Shown: positions 56,644 to 64,000 of the stretch, one piece after another
How positions within the stretch are numbered: the stretch's first letter is position 1
Layout of the letters: every line of letters begins with the position of its first letter
Assembly (NCBI RefSeq): GCF_001439695.1
Contig: NZ_JYLL01000001.1
Location: 434,001-498,000, forward strand
Origin: Pseudomonas veronii
GTDB taxonomy: Bacteria > Pseudomonadota > Gammaproteobacteria > Pseudomonadales > Pseudomonadaceae
Direction: 5' to 3'
Length of the DNA stretch: 64,000 nucleotides
Notes under the pieces: model-generated
The model's database searches: none
Seen by the model: only the letters and a program-made list of their open reading frames with translations
What the model was told of the DNA's origin: nothing
Program-made: the position numbers and the translations under genes

Positions 56644-57516
56644 TTATTGATGAGCTTGTGCAATACTTAACAAATATTGACCATACGCATTCTTACTGAT
56701 GCCTGTGCCAATTTGAATTAATTGCTCCGCGGTCAACCAACCGTTATTGAATGCAATTTCTTCAAGACAGGCGACTTTATACCCTTGGCGTTTTTCTAGC
56801 GTTTCAACAAAATGAGCCGCTTCCAGCAAACTTTCGTGGGTGCCTGTGTCCAGCCAGGCAAAACCACGACCAAGAAGCTCCACCCGCAAGTCCCCCCTCT
56901 CGAGGTATGCCTGGTTGATGCTGGTGATCTCAAGCTCACCACGGGAAGATGGCTTCACTTGCTTTGCAATTTCCACAACATCATTGTCGTAAAAGTAAAG
57001 TCCGGTTACCGCAAAATTTGATTTTGGCTTCAGCGGCTTTTCCTCTATCGACAGCGCCCGTTGCCGGTTATCAAATTCCACGACTCCAAAACGCTCCGGG
57101 TCTTTGACCTGATATCCAAATACACTTGCACCGCTGGTCTTCCCGGCGGCTGAACGCAACATCGGGCTGAAGCCTTGACCATAAAAAATATTGTCGCCCA
57201 GAACCAGGCAAACTGAATCCGACCCAATGAACTCTTCACCTATAATAAACGCTTGCGCCAAGCCATCCGGCTCCGGCTGGACCGCGTAGCTGATGGATAC
57301 ACCAAAATCGCTCCCATCACCCAAAAGACGCTTGAAACCATCGATATCAACGGGTGTACTTATAAGCAATATGTCACGGATACCGGCCAGAAAAAAAACA
57401 GACAGCGGATAGTAAATCATCGGCTTATCGTAGACAGGCAACAACTGTTTGGAAACACCCTTTGTAATAGGATAAAGACGCGTCCCTGAGCCGCCGGCCA
57501 AAACAATACCTTTCAT
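56644..57516 (-). CDS. rmlA: RmlA, glucose-1-phosphate thymidylyltransferase
   Basis: 290 residues from the ATG at 57516; an upstream ATG would add six residues. The pyrophosphorylase signature [16 protein letters not shown] is at the N-terminus. ISKQLLP-type [33 protein letters not shown] and [21 protein letters not shown] are typical RmlA/RffH. It makes dTDP-glucose from glucose 1-phosphate and dTTP. It is the first gene of the wecE-wzx block and needs an RmlB from elsewhere in the genome. Confidence 0.95.
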   Translation of the reverse strand: MKGIVLAGGSGTRLYPITKGVSKQLLPVYDKPMIYYPLSVFFLAGIRDILLISTPVDIDGFKRLLGDGSDFGVSISYAVQPEPDGLAQAFIIGEEFIGSDSVCLVLGDNIFYGQGFSPMLRSAAGKTSGASVFGYQVKDPERFGVVEFDNRQRALSIEEKPLKPKSNFAVTGLYFYDNDVVEIAKQVKPSSRGELEITSINQAYLERGDLRVELLGRGFAWLDTGTHESLLEAAHFVETLEKRQGYKVACLEEIAFNNGWLTAEQLIQIGTGISKNAYGQYLLSIAQAHQ

Positions 57517-58228
57517 TGGTTTTTCGATCTCCATCTACGCCAAAATTGGATCACATCGCCTCGGGTAGAGTGCTCAAACTCGCAGCGACGCTCAGTGACA
57601 TCTATGATTGTCAGATATCCTATCATTCCTGGCTACCAGACCCCTCCTGGTGCCACTATCCACAGCCAATCAGACTCAAAGAACACGAATTTCTTTGAGC
57701 TCCAGTCCGCACCTACATGCCTGCATGTTAATATGCCCAGAAAGATTGAAAACGTCTGGTGGCTCATATGACCGCTCACTGCATCCATTCGTTCGATCGT
57801 TCATGAGCAAAGAGTCCTCGAAGAGCCTGACTTCCTCGTCGCGCAGCAGCACTCGCGTCGACACCGATACGCGGCAAGCGCCGTATACGCCAAACACTCA
57901 AATCGCTACACGATAAACGCATATGTAGCTCCAAAAATAAAGACCACTGCCTATCAGTCGAGCTTGCATTCATAGCCATGCCGACGAACCTCGTTGAGCA
58001 TATTTCTGGAAGGCAAAAGCTGGCGCACCTGATTCCATTCGATAGCGATGGGACGACCTGCCAACCTTCAGCCTCCCCAAGTGCGACATTATACGGCCCC
58101 GCCGCCGCTTTCGTTACCTAAGATAGCCAAATGGCAAGCAAAACACTTACCGCGCAAGAAGGCCGAAAGCCTCCAAACACGCTCCCGATACAGCACACCC
58201 GAAGGCCCAACACCGCGTGCAGTGGCAA
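57517..58228. other. Gap of about 700 bp between wzz and rmlA, largely without genes
   Basis: No recognised protein, RNA gene or transposon end is visible apart from one candidate short ORF (57954-58064). Neither strand encodes a recognisable remnant of rmlB, the gene that would precede rmlA in related clusters. Base composition is mixed. This is the seam where a variable cassette would join the conserved wzz flank. Confidence 0.55.
57954..58064 (-). CDS. Candidate 36-residue ORF with good translation signals
   Basis: A TTG at 58064 is preceded by GGGGAGG with a seven-base spacer and, about 30 bp further up, by a perfect TATAAT box. It would encode MAGRPIAIEWNQVRQLLPSR plus 16 residues ending YECKLD. 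The basic, helical character could suit a small DNA-binding or remnant helix-turn-helix protein. I do not recognise it, and the -35 region is poor. It may be a fragment of a lost gene. Confidence 0.3.
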   Translation of the reverse strand: MAGRPIAIEWNQVRQLLPSRNMLNEVRRHGYECKLD

Positions 58229-59530
58229 CTAATGATCGACCCGTGAAAGCTGCGTTACAGCTGTCTGTCGCCGGCCAATTACGTAACGCACCATCGCAAT
58301 ACCAACCCCTAGTCCCAAGCCGAGAACAAGGCCAATTATCAAGACTAGCTTCCTATTGGGCTTAACGGGACTGAGCGGCTCTAACGCCTGCTTATCGATT
58401 GTCACCAATTTCAAGCGACTGATATCAATATTCAAATTACGCAAACGTACGGCCTCAGCGCGCAGAGGCTGAACACCCGCCAAGAATATATCTTCGTTTT
58501 GGCGACTATTGAGAACCTCTACCTCGCGGTTCTTCTCAAGCAATTGTAACTCTTTGGCTATTTCACCTATACGTCTGGCAGTAAAATCATCAGACTTACG
58601 CTGCTGCAGTGCACCGCGCTCTGCCTCTAGCGCGTCTGTACCCATAAAGTACAAAGGAATTTGTTGATTATTGACTTCAGTGCGCATCATATTGGCTGCA
58701 CCGCCTCGATCAGCTTCTCCTAGGGAGGATGGCGTCGTCGGCTTCTTTATCCCTAAAGACTTGGCAATCCCAATAGCCTCACTTAATTGAGCCACCCTAC
58801 TCACGCGCTCCATTTTCAACTGTGCACGCAGTGCATTTAGCTCATCACGCAGTTGCGCCTTACGTAAATTGCTCGCCTCTTGTAATGAGGCGATCCTGGC
58901 GCTCTTATCATTATCATAGCCAGCGCGTGCTGCATTGAGTTTCTCAGCCAACTCGTTAAGACGATTCTTAACAATAACTTCTAAATCTGCAGCAACCTGT
59001 TCTTTCTCATTTGAAATGGCATACTCAACAAAACCATTGAGTATGGATACTCCATCGACCCCAGCAGGGTAGTTCATTTCAATTCGAATATATGAACTAA
59101 GCGCATCGGACTTCTTGGGATCAGGAAGAGACAAGCTAATTGAATTTCGATTAAACTCTTCAAAACTTTGCTCAAGCGTTCGCCCTGGGCGCTCAAATTC
59201 TTTAAATAGTTTCTGATTTGCGCGAAAAAAAGCCAAACGAGTGTCGTAAGACTCTAAAGAGGAACCTACCTTTATCAGGGCTTCTCTAGGAGGAAGCTTA
59301 TAAATTTCTGAGCGATTCAATGAGTCCAGCTCGTTAATAGCGGCAGGCCTGAGTACGCTGCTCACCTGATACTCAGGTTTAGCTAAAAACGCATAGGCAC
59401 CCGCGATCACCAACGCGCCAAACGTGAAAAGCGCAACTAATTTTTTTTGCTGCCAAACGGCATCGAAGAGAGCTACGAAATCAACTTCATCGGACGGGGG
59501 AACTGGAGGCGCGCGAAAACTACTACTCAC
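58229..59530 (-). CDS. wzz: Wzz, O-antigen chain length determinant
   Basis: A 433-residue polysaccharide co-polymerase. The first transmembrane helix is at about 32-50. The periplasmic part (about 55-390) has long coiled-coil segments, and the second helix is at about 392-412, preceded by the proline-rich LSPVKPNRK motif. It starts at a GTG with a weak Shine-Dalgarno. Position next to ihfB and lapA is the same as in P. aeruginosa. It sets the modal O-chain length made by Wzy. Confidence 0.93.
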   Translation of the reverse strand: MSSSFRAPPVPPSDEVDFVALFDAVWQQKKLVALFTFGALVIAGAYAFLAKPEYQVSSVLRPAAINELDSLNRSEIYKLPPREALIKVGSSLESYDTRLAFFRANQKLFKEFERPGRTLEQSFEEFNRNSISLSLPDPKKSDALSSYIRIEMNYPAGVDGVSILNGFVEYAISNEKEQVAADLEVIVKNRLNELAEKLNAARAGYDNDKSARIASLQEASNLRKAQLRDELNALRAQLKMERVSRVAQLSEAIGIAKSLGIKKPTTPSSLGEADRGGAANMMRTEVNNQQIPLYFMGTDALEAERGALQQRKSDDFTARRIGEIAKELQLLEKNREVEVLNSRQNEDIFLAGVQPLRAEAVRLRNLNIDISRLKLVTIDKQALEPLSPVKPNRKLVLIIGLVLGLGLGVGIAMVRYVIGRRQTAVTQLSRVDH

Positions 59531-59956
59531 AACAAAAACCTGCCTTCAAAAAGAAACTGCGGGCTCGTTATGCAGACAAAATTGTGTCTTTTTTATTCTA
59601 ATTAGATGACCGTCAAAACCCAGCGTCTCTGCCAAATTTTGAGCGCACAAAATGCCTGTTATCGAGAACAGATTTCATTTTGCCATCTCTCTGACATATT
59701 ACAAGTCTTGACATGAGCGGTAGGCTTTTCCTACAGGTGTAGGGGTAGCCCTGATGCAGCACGTCCAAGGAGAGTGAAAACAGAAAGGACTTTCCGAATC
59801 TACGAGCTGAAACCCAATGAATCCGCGGATTTTTTACTTGAGGGCGGCCGCATCATTACAAGGTGGCGCTGAAATTGACGGGCTATTTTAGGGCAGTTTT
59901 CTGACGAGCGGTTGTCTCAGCATGCATGCGATTTTTGTGGAACGGGAGAGAGCTCC
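59531..59956. other. Gene-free region between lapA-like gene and wzz
   Basis: About 430 bp. The part next to wzz is AT-rich and probably contains the promoter and leader of the O-antigen transcript. No ops (GGCGGTAGC) or JUMPstart element could be found on the minus strand. A TTGACA at 59705 on the plus strand has no good -10 or gene behind it. Confidence 0.5.
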
Positions 59957-60199
59957 CTAGGCACGCCCTGCAGGGGTCGACTTATGACGGCGACTGCGCA
60001 CCAATACGCCCAACAACGGCCCTATCAGCATGCCGACAATCAACGCCACGGTCACGAACACCGACACCGGCATCTGCCCGGTCGCCAGGCCAAGGAACGA
60101 GAGAGACACGCCCTGCTGGTTTTCGAGCACAAACGCTATAACCACCAGTGCGACCACCAGCACTGTCAGCAACACCACGGCGCGCTTAATTCCACGCAT
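59957..60199 (-). CDS. LapA-domain membrane protein
   Basis: An 80-residue protein with two membrane helices (about 8-26 and 44-68) and a basic C-terminus. It matches the LapA/YciS lipopolysaccharide assembly domain (ENQQGVSLSFLGLATGQMPVSV). In E. coli LapA works with LapB to control LPS synthesis through LpxC. It lies 24 bp after ihfB, so it is probably co-transcribed. LapB is not encoded next to it. Confidence 0.87.
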   Translation of the reverse strand: MRGIKRAVVLLTVLVVALVVIAFVLENQQGVSLSFLGLATGQMPVSVFVTVALIVGMLIGPLLGVLVRSRRHKSTPAGRA

Positions 60200-60223
60200 A
60201 ATCTTCTCCTACCCTAAAGACAC

Positions 60224-60520
60224 TCAGACGTTTTCTTCTTCGTCTTCGTTCACTCGATCACGCAATTCCTTGCCCGGCTTGAAGTGAGGCACGAACTTGC
60301 CGTCCAGGCTGACGGATTGCCCGGTCTTAGGGTTACGGCCTACGCGCGGGGCGCGGTAGTGTAGCGAGAAGCTACCAAACCCTCGGATCTCAATACGATC
60401 GCCCGTAGCCAGGCATTGGGACATTTGTTCAAGCATGGTCTTGATGGCCAGCTCCACATCCTTGGATGAGAGCAGCCCTTGATGGGTGACAATTCGTTCG
60501 ATCAACTCCGACTTCGTCAT
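60224..60520 (-). CDS. ihfB: Integration host factor subunit beta
   Basis: A 98-residue HU/IHF-family DNA-bending protein. The beta-arm consensus region [21 protein letters not shown] and the N-terminal KSELIERI are typical of IhfB (HimD). It forms a heterodimer with IhfA. It marks the conserved left flank of the Pseudomonas O-antigen locus. Confidence 0.97.
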   Translation of the reverse strand: MTKSELIERIVTHQGLLSSKDVELAIKTMLEQMSQCLATGDRIEIRGFGSFSLHYRAPRVGRNPKTGQSVSLDGKFVPHFKPGKELRDRVNEDEEENV

Positions 60521-60651
60521 ATTTTTCCCTTCTTTTTCAAGCAGCTAGGAAAAGCGCTTCAAAGGTTTTAGCATGACTTGATGAATTTGAACAGCCCATC
60601 CAATAACTTATCTACACGCCAGATCGACTTCACTATCAAGCGCTTACGCGC

Positions 60652-60936
60652 TCAATTGCAGATCACCAGCATCGTGCGGGTAACGGCGCCTGCCGGGTTC
60701 CAGCCGAACAAGTAATCCCCTTCCTCGTCCTTGGCGTCACTGGACCTTGTGACGACCTTGTACCCCTGCATCTTGCACTCTCGAGCCGCGCGCTTCTCGC
60801 ACTTCTCCCAGTTGGAGCCCAAGCCTGAGCAGTCGATCTCGATGCCACTGACGCCATGCCGTGCGTGAGTCTTGGCATTGGTGGCGGCGCAACCTGCAAG
60901 CATGGCCATTGCGAACACGAAGATGAGCCTGTTCAT
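60652..60936 (-). CDS. Small hypothetical lipoprotein
   Basis: A 94-residue protein with signal peptide and lipobox MLAGC (cysteine at 16). The mature part has five more cysteines in an alternating pattern (EIDCSGLG, WEKCEKRAARECK, LVICN), which suggests disulfides. No family is recognised. It lies between rpsA and ihfB, with a terminator upstream of it after rpsA. Confidence 0.78.
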   Translation of the reverse strand: MNRLIFVFAMAMLAGCAATNAKTHARHGVSGIEIDCSGLGSNWEKCEKRAARECKMQGYKVVTRSSDAKDEEGDYLFGWNPAGAVTRTMLVICN

Positions 60937-61051
60937 TGAAAATCCTTACTGAATCAGCAACACGGGAATAGCTTATCCAAAGACTATAATCAGTTCTGAC
61001 ACCGATCAGCTCTACGTGGCTCCAAGTTGTTGATTCAACAAATTTCAGGCA

Positions 61052-61083
61052 CAAAAAAGGGCGACCGAAGTCGCCCTTTTTCT
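61052..61083 (-). terminator. Terminator after rpsA
   Basis: AAAAAGGGCGAC / GTCGCCCTTTTT has a 5-base loop, beginning 16 bp beyond the rpsA stop. A- and T-runs on both sides make it potentially bidirectional. Confidence 0.88.
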
Positions 61084-61098
61084 ATGGTCTGACAGAAC

Positions 61099-62793
61099 TT
61101 AGTTCTGTTTTTCCATTTGTGCACGCAGCAGGTCGCCCAGAGTGGTAGGACCAGCAGAAGGCTCAGAGGTAGCTGGCTTGTCGCGCAGGCTCTGGATGGC
61201 TTCTTTCTCTTCAGCATCGTCTTTCGACTTGATGGAGAGCTGGATTACGCGGCTCTTGCGGTCAACGCTGATGATCTTGGCTTCTACTTCTTCGCCTTCT
61301 TTCAGAACGTTGCGCGCGTCTTCAACGCGGTCACGGCTGATTTCGGAGGCTTTCAGAGTCGCTTCGATATCGTCGGCCAGGGTGATGATGGCGCCTTTAG
61401 CGTCAACTTCTTTCACGATGCCTTTAACGATTGCGCCTTTGTCGTTCTCTTGAACGTACTCGGAGAACGGATCGCTTTCCAGTTGCTTGATGCCCAGGGA
61501 GATGCGCTCGCGCTCTGGGTCAACCGACAGGATAACGGTGTCCAGCTCGTCGCCCTTCTTGAAGCGACGAACAGCTTCTTCGCCCACTTCGTTCCAGGAG
61601 ATGTCGGACAGGTGAACCAGGCCGTCGATGCCGCCGTCCAGACCAATGAAGATACCGAAATCGGTGATCGACTTGATGGTGCCGGAGATTTTATCGCCCT
61701 TGTTGAACTGGCCAGAGAAATCTTCCCATGGGTTAGATTTGCACTGCTTGATGCCCAGGGAGATACGACGACGCTCTTCGTCGATGTCCAGAACCATAAC
61801 TTCCACTTCGTCGCCGACTTGTACGACTTTCGAAGGGTGGATGTTTTTGTTGGTCCAGTCCATTTCGGAAACGTGTACCAGGCCTTCAACGCCTTCTTCC
61901 AGCTCAGCGAAGCAGCCGTAGTCAGTCAGGTTGGTAACACGCGCGGTCACGCGGGTGCTTTCTGGGTAACGGGCTTTGATAGCGACCCATGGATCTTCAC
62001 CCAGTTGCTTCAGGCCCAGGGAAACACGGTTGCGTTCGCGATCGTATTTCAGAACCTTGACATCGATCTCGTCGCCAACGTTGACGATTTCGGAAGGATG
62101 CTTGATACGTTTCCAAGCCATGTCGGTAATGTGCAGCAGGCCATCGACGCCACCCAGATCGACGAATGCGCCGTAATCGGTGAGGTTCTTGACGATACCT
62201 TTGACTTGTTGGCCTTCCTGCAGGGATTCCAGCAGAGCTTCACGCTCGGCGGAGTTCTCTGCTTCCAGGACGCTGCGACGGGAAACGACAACGTTGTTGC
62301 GTTTCTGATCGAGCTTGATGACCTTGAATTCGAGTTCCTTGCCTTCCAGGTGCGTGGTGTCGCGCACTGGACGGACGTCGACCAAAGAACCTGGCAGGAA
62401 CGCACGGATGCCGTTAACGTCGACAGTGAAGCCGCCTTTAACCTTACCGTTGATAACGCCCTTGACCACTTCTTCAGCTGCGAAGGCTGCTTCGAGAACA
62501 ATCCAGCATTCAGCGCGCTTGGCTTTTTCACGGGACAGCTTGGTTTCACCGAAACCGTCTTCAACCGAGTCCAGAGCAACGTGAACTTCGTCACCGACAT
62601 TGATAGTCAGATCGCCAGCGTCGTTGTAGAACTGCTCAAGCGGGATGAGTGCTTCAGACTTCAGACCAGCGTGAACGGTTACCCAGCGAGCTTGGTAATC
62701 GATATCAACGATAACACCGGTGATGATGGAGCCTGCCTGAAGGTTCAGGGTTTTTAGGCTTTCTTCAAAGAGTTCCGCAAAGCTTTCGCTCAT
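61099..62793 (-). CDS. rpsA: 30S ribosomal protein S1
   Basis: A 564-residue protein with six S1 RNA-binding repeats starting near residues 22, 107, 193, 278, 365 and 452. Recognisable elements include [44 protein letters not shown] and [24 protein letters not shown]. It brings mRNA to the 30S subunit. S1 is normally autoregulated through its leader; the 119-bp gap upstream would hold that site. Confidence 0.98.
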   Translation of the reverse strand: MSESFAELFEESLKTLNLQAGSIITGVIVDIDYQARWVTVHAGLKSEALIPLEQFYNDAGDLTINVGDEVHVALDSVEDGFGETKLSREKAKRAECWIVLEAAFAAEEVVKGVINGKVKGGFTVDVNGIRAFLPGSLVDVRPVRDTTHLEGKELEFKVIKLDQKRNNVVVSRRSVLEAENSAEREALLESLQEGQQVKGIVKNLTDYGAFVDLGGVDGLLHITDMAWKRIKHPSEIVNVGDEIDVKVLKYDRERNRVSLGLKQLGEDPWVAIKARYPESTRVTARVTNLTDYGCFAELEEGVEGLVHVSEMDWTNKNIHPSKVVQVGDEVEVMVLDIDEERRRISLGIKQCKSNPWEDFSGQFNKGDKISGTIKSITDFGIFIGLDGGIDGLVHLSDISWNEVGEEAVRRFKKGDELDTVILSVDPERERISLGIKQLESDPFSEYVQENDKGAIVKGIVKEVDAKGAIITLADDIEATLKASEISRDRVEDARNVLKEGEEVEAKIISVDRKSRVIQLSIKSKDDAEEKEAIQSLRDKPATSEPSAGPTTLGDLLRAQMEKQN

Positions 62794-62912
62794 TTTAATT
62801 CCTGTTGATAAGGGCGAAGAATACGCCCATCTCCACGCCCCAGACGGTGTGGGTTAGTTTCAATTAAAAGAAGCACCGCAGGACTATGACTGGTCCCCTG
62901 CAGACTTCTTGG

Positions 62913-63602
62913 TCACCCGGCGATATCGCGAATAGCGATTTCACTCAAGATGCGTTCCAGCACCTGCTCGATGGACAACTCCGTGGAATCCAGCTGTATG
63001 GCATCAGCCGCCGGCTTGAGCGGGGCTACTGCGCGCTGGGTATCACGCTCGTCGCGTGCACGGATCTCATCTAGCAGACTCGACAGACTAACACCATCCA
63101 CTTTGCCCTTCAACTGCAAGTAGCGGCGACGCGCCCGCTCCTCGGCACTGGCGGTCAGGAAAATCTTCAGCGGCGCCTCGGGAAATACCACCGTGCCCAT
63201 GTCGCGGCCATCGGCTACCAGGCCCGGCGGCTCCTGAAACGCCCGCTGGCGCTGCAGCAGCGCATCACGCACGGCCGGCAGCGCGGCAACCTGGGAGGCC
63301 CAGGAACCGACTTGTTCGTTACGCAGGTCATCGGTCACATCGTCTCCTTCCAGGATGATGCGCTGGGGATGACCTTCCGTCGCAGCGACGAACTGCACAT
63401 CAAGGTGCGCCGCCAGCAGCTTCAGGGATTCTTCGTTGGTGAGGTCGACGCCGTGGTTGCGGGCGGCAAATGCCAGCAGGCGGTACAGCGCGCCGGAATC
63501 CAGCAGGCACCAGCCCAGGCGCTTGGCCAGGATGCCGGCGATCGTGCCTTTGCCCGAGCCGCTTGGCCCGTCGATGGTAATCACCGGTGCTTTGATATTC
63601 AC
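62913..63602 (-). CDS. cmk: Cytidylate kinase
   Basis: A 229-residue kinase that phosphorylates CMP and dCMP. The P-loop is GPSGSGKGT, followed by LDSGALYR and the [13 protein letters not shown] motif of CMP kinases. The start is a GTG at 63602 whose bases overlap the aroA stop (GTGA), so the two genes are translationally coupled. The aroA-cmk-rpsA order is conserved in gammaproteobacteria. Confidence 0.96.
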   Translation of the reverse strand: MNIKAPVITIDGPSGSGKGTIAGILAKRLGWCLLDSGALYRLLAFAARNHGVDLTNEESLKLLAAHLDVQFVAATEGHPQRIILEGDDVTDDLRNEQVGSWASQVAALPAVRDALLQRQRAFQEPPGLVADGRDMGTVVFPEAPLKIFLTASAEERARRRYLQLKGKVDGVSLSSLLDEIRARDERDTQRAVAPLKPAADAIQLDSTELSIEQVLERILSEIAIRDIAG

Positions 63603-64000
63603 AATTGAGCCTCTTGGGCAACACGGATGCCGACTTGGGCACACAGTGTAAGAAAGTTCGGAAAAGACGTAGCAACATTGGCGCAGTCACGGATACGAAT
63701 CGGCGCCGTTGCCCGCAGCGAAGCCACGCTGAACGCCATGGCGATCCGGTGATCGCCATGGGCATGCACTTCGCCACCGCCCATCAGGCCACCGTCAATG
63801 ATAATCCCATCGGGGGTGGGTTCACACTTCACGCCAAGGGCGAGCAGACCGTCGGCCATGACCTGGATACGGTCGGACTCCTTGACCCGCAATTCTTGTG
63901 CACCACGCAGGACGGTTCGCCCTTCAGCGCAGGCAGCAGCCACAAACAGCACAGGAAATTCATCGATTGCCAACGGCACCAGCGCTTCGGGGATCTCGAT
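63599..64000 (-). CDS. aroA: EPSP synthase, C-terminal part (cut by the window)
   Basis: The frame is open to base 64000 and encodes the last 133 residues of 3-phosphoshikimate 1-carboxyvinyltransferase. Visible motifs include [18 protein letters not shown] with the catalytic Asp-Glu, LRVKESDRI, and [10 protein letters not shown]. In pseudomonads this is usually the C-terminal half of a bifunctional TyrA-AroA protein, but the fusion cannot be checked here. Confidence 0.95.
   Translation of the reverse strand: MEIPEALVPLAIDEFPVLFVAAACAEGRTVLRGAQELRVKESDRIQVMADGLLALGVKCEPTPDGIIIDGGLMGGGEVHAHGDHRIAMAFSVASLRATAPIRIRDCANVATSFPNFLTLCAQVGIRVAQEAQL

Noticed and set aside
57517..58228. Remnant of rmlB or of a transposase
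   Set aside because: No frame on either strand shows an SDR glycine motif, YxxxK, or DDE/IS motifs; only the weak 36-codon frame stands out.
59600..59760. JUMPstart/ops element for RfaH upstream of wzz
   Set aside because: The minus strand does not contain GGCGGTAGC. A GCGGTAGG on the plus strand is in the wrong orientation.
61117..62757. A 546-residue plus-strand open frame
   Set aside because: Antisense shadow of rpsA, whose six S1 domains are intact.

Overview
The window is chromosomal DNA of a Pseudomonas, most likely of the P. fluorescens group. Three things point there: the high-GC housekeeping genes, the pairing of elongation factor P (Arg32) with the rhamnosyltransferase EarP, and gene neighbourhoods shared with P. 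aeruginosa. These are cysB near a class I DAHP synthase, and aroA-cmk-rpsA-ihfB-wzz ... wbpM-comEA-like. Short REP elements typical of fluorescent pseudomonads are scattered between genes. I see no tRNA, rRNA, CRISPR array, prophage or intact insertion sequence.

Layout. 0-2 kb: a LysR regulator cut by the left edge, then the organic peroxide module ohrR/ohr with matching operator-like palindromes. 2-4 kb: efp and earP. 4-10.5 kb: small conserved proteins, cysB, a universal stress protein, a 5'-nucleotidase, a ketopantoate-reductase-like enzyme, a thioredoxin-like protein, a PilZ-like protein and a DAHP synthase. 10.6-17.6 kb: cell-envelope genes (oprI, an L,D-transpeptidase, tesA, the ybbA/ybbP ABC system) and greB. 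17.7-22.5 kb: an unrecognised coiled-coil protein divergent from a three-gene Gld-type ABC exporter operon. 22.5-31.4 kb: DoxX, an MltF-like lytic transglycosylase, TatD, a chemoreceptor, thioesterase, CHAD and patatin proteins. 31.5-39.5 kb: a full kdpFABCDE potassium system with REP pairs after kdpE, between kdpC and kdpD, and upstream of kdpF. 39.9-43.8 kb: an ethanolamine-type permease, DUF2897, DUF1989, a GntR regulator and a TetR regulator that appears frameshifted.

43.9-60.5 kb is the O-specific antigen locus, bounded as in P. aeruginosa by wbpM plus a ComEA-like gene on one side and wzz/ihfB on the other, all on the minus strand. Its middle is visibly AT-richer than the flanks, as expected of an exchanged cassette. 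It combines two sugar modules. One resembles the enterobacterial common antigen order (rmlA - acyltransferase - wecE - wzxE-like), with a hexapeptide-repeat acyltransferase in place of the GNAT enzyme WecD and no rmlB. The other resembles the Campylobacter pgl bacillosamine pathway (WbpM/PglF-, PglE-, PglD- and PglC-like proteins). Two glycosyltransferases, an epimerase-like SDR, a Wzy-like membrane protein and Wzz complete a Wzx/Wzy-dependent pathway. The predicted O-unit would carry two different N-acylated 4-amino-4,6-dideoxy sugars.

60.5-64 kb: a small lipoprotein, rpsA, cmk and the 3' end of aroA, cut by the right edge. A metabolic link runs across the window: RmlA makes dTDP-glucose, the precursor of the dTDP-rhamnose used by EarP as well as of the WecE product.
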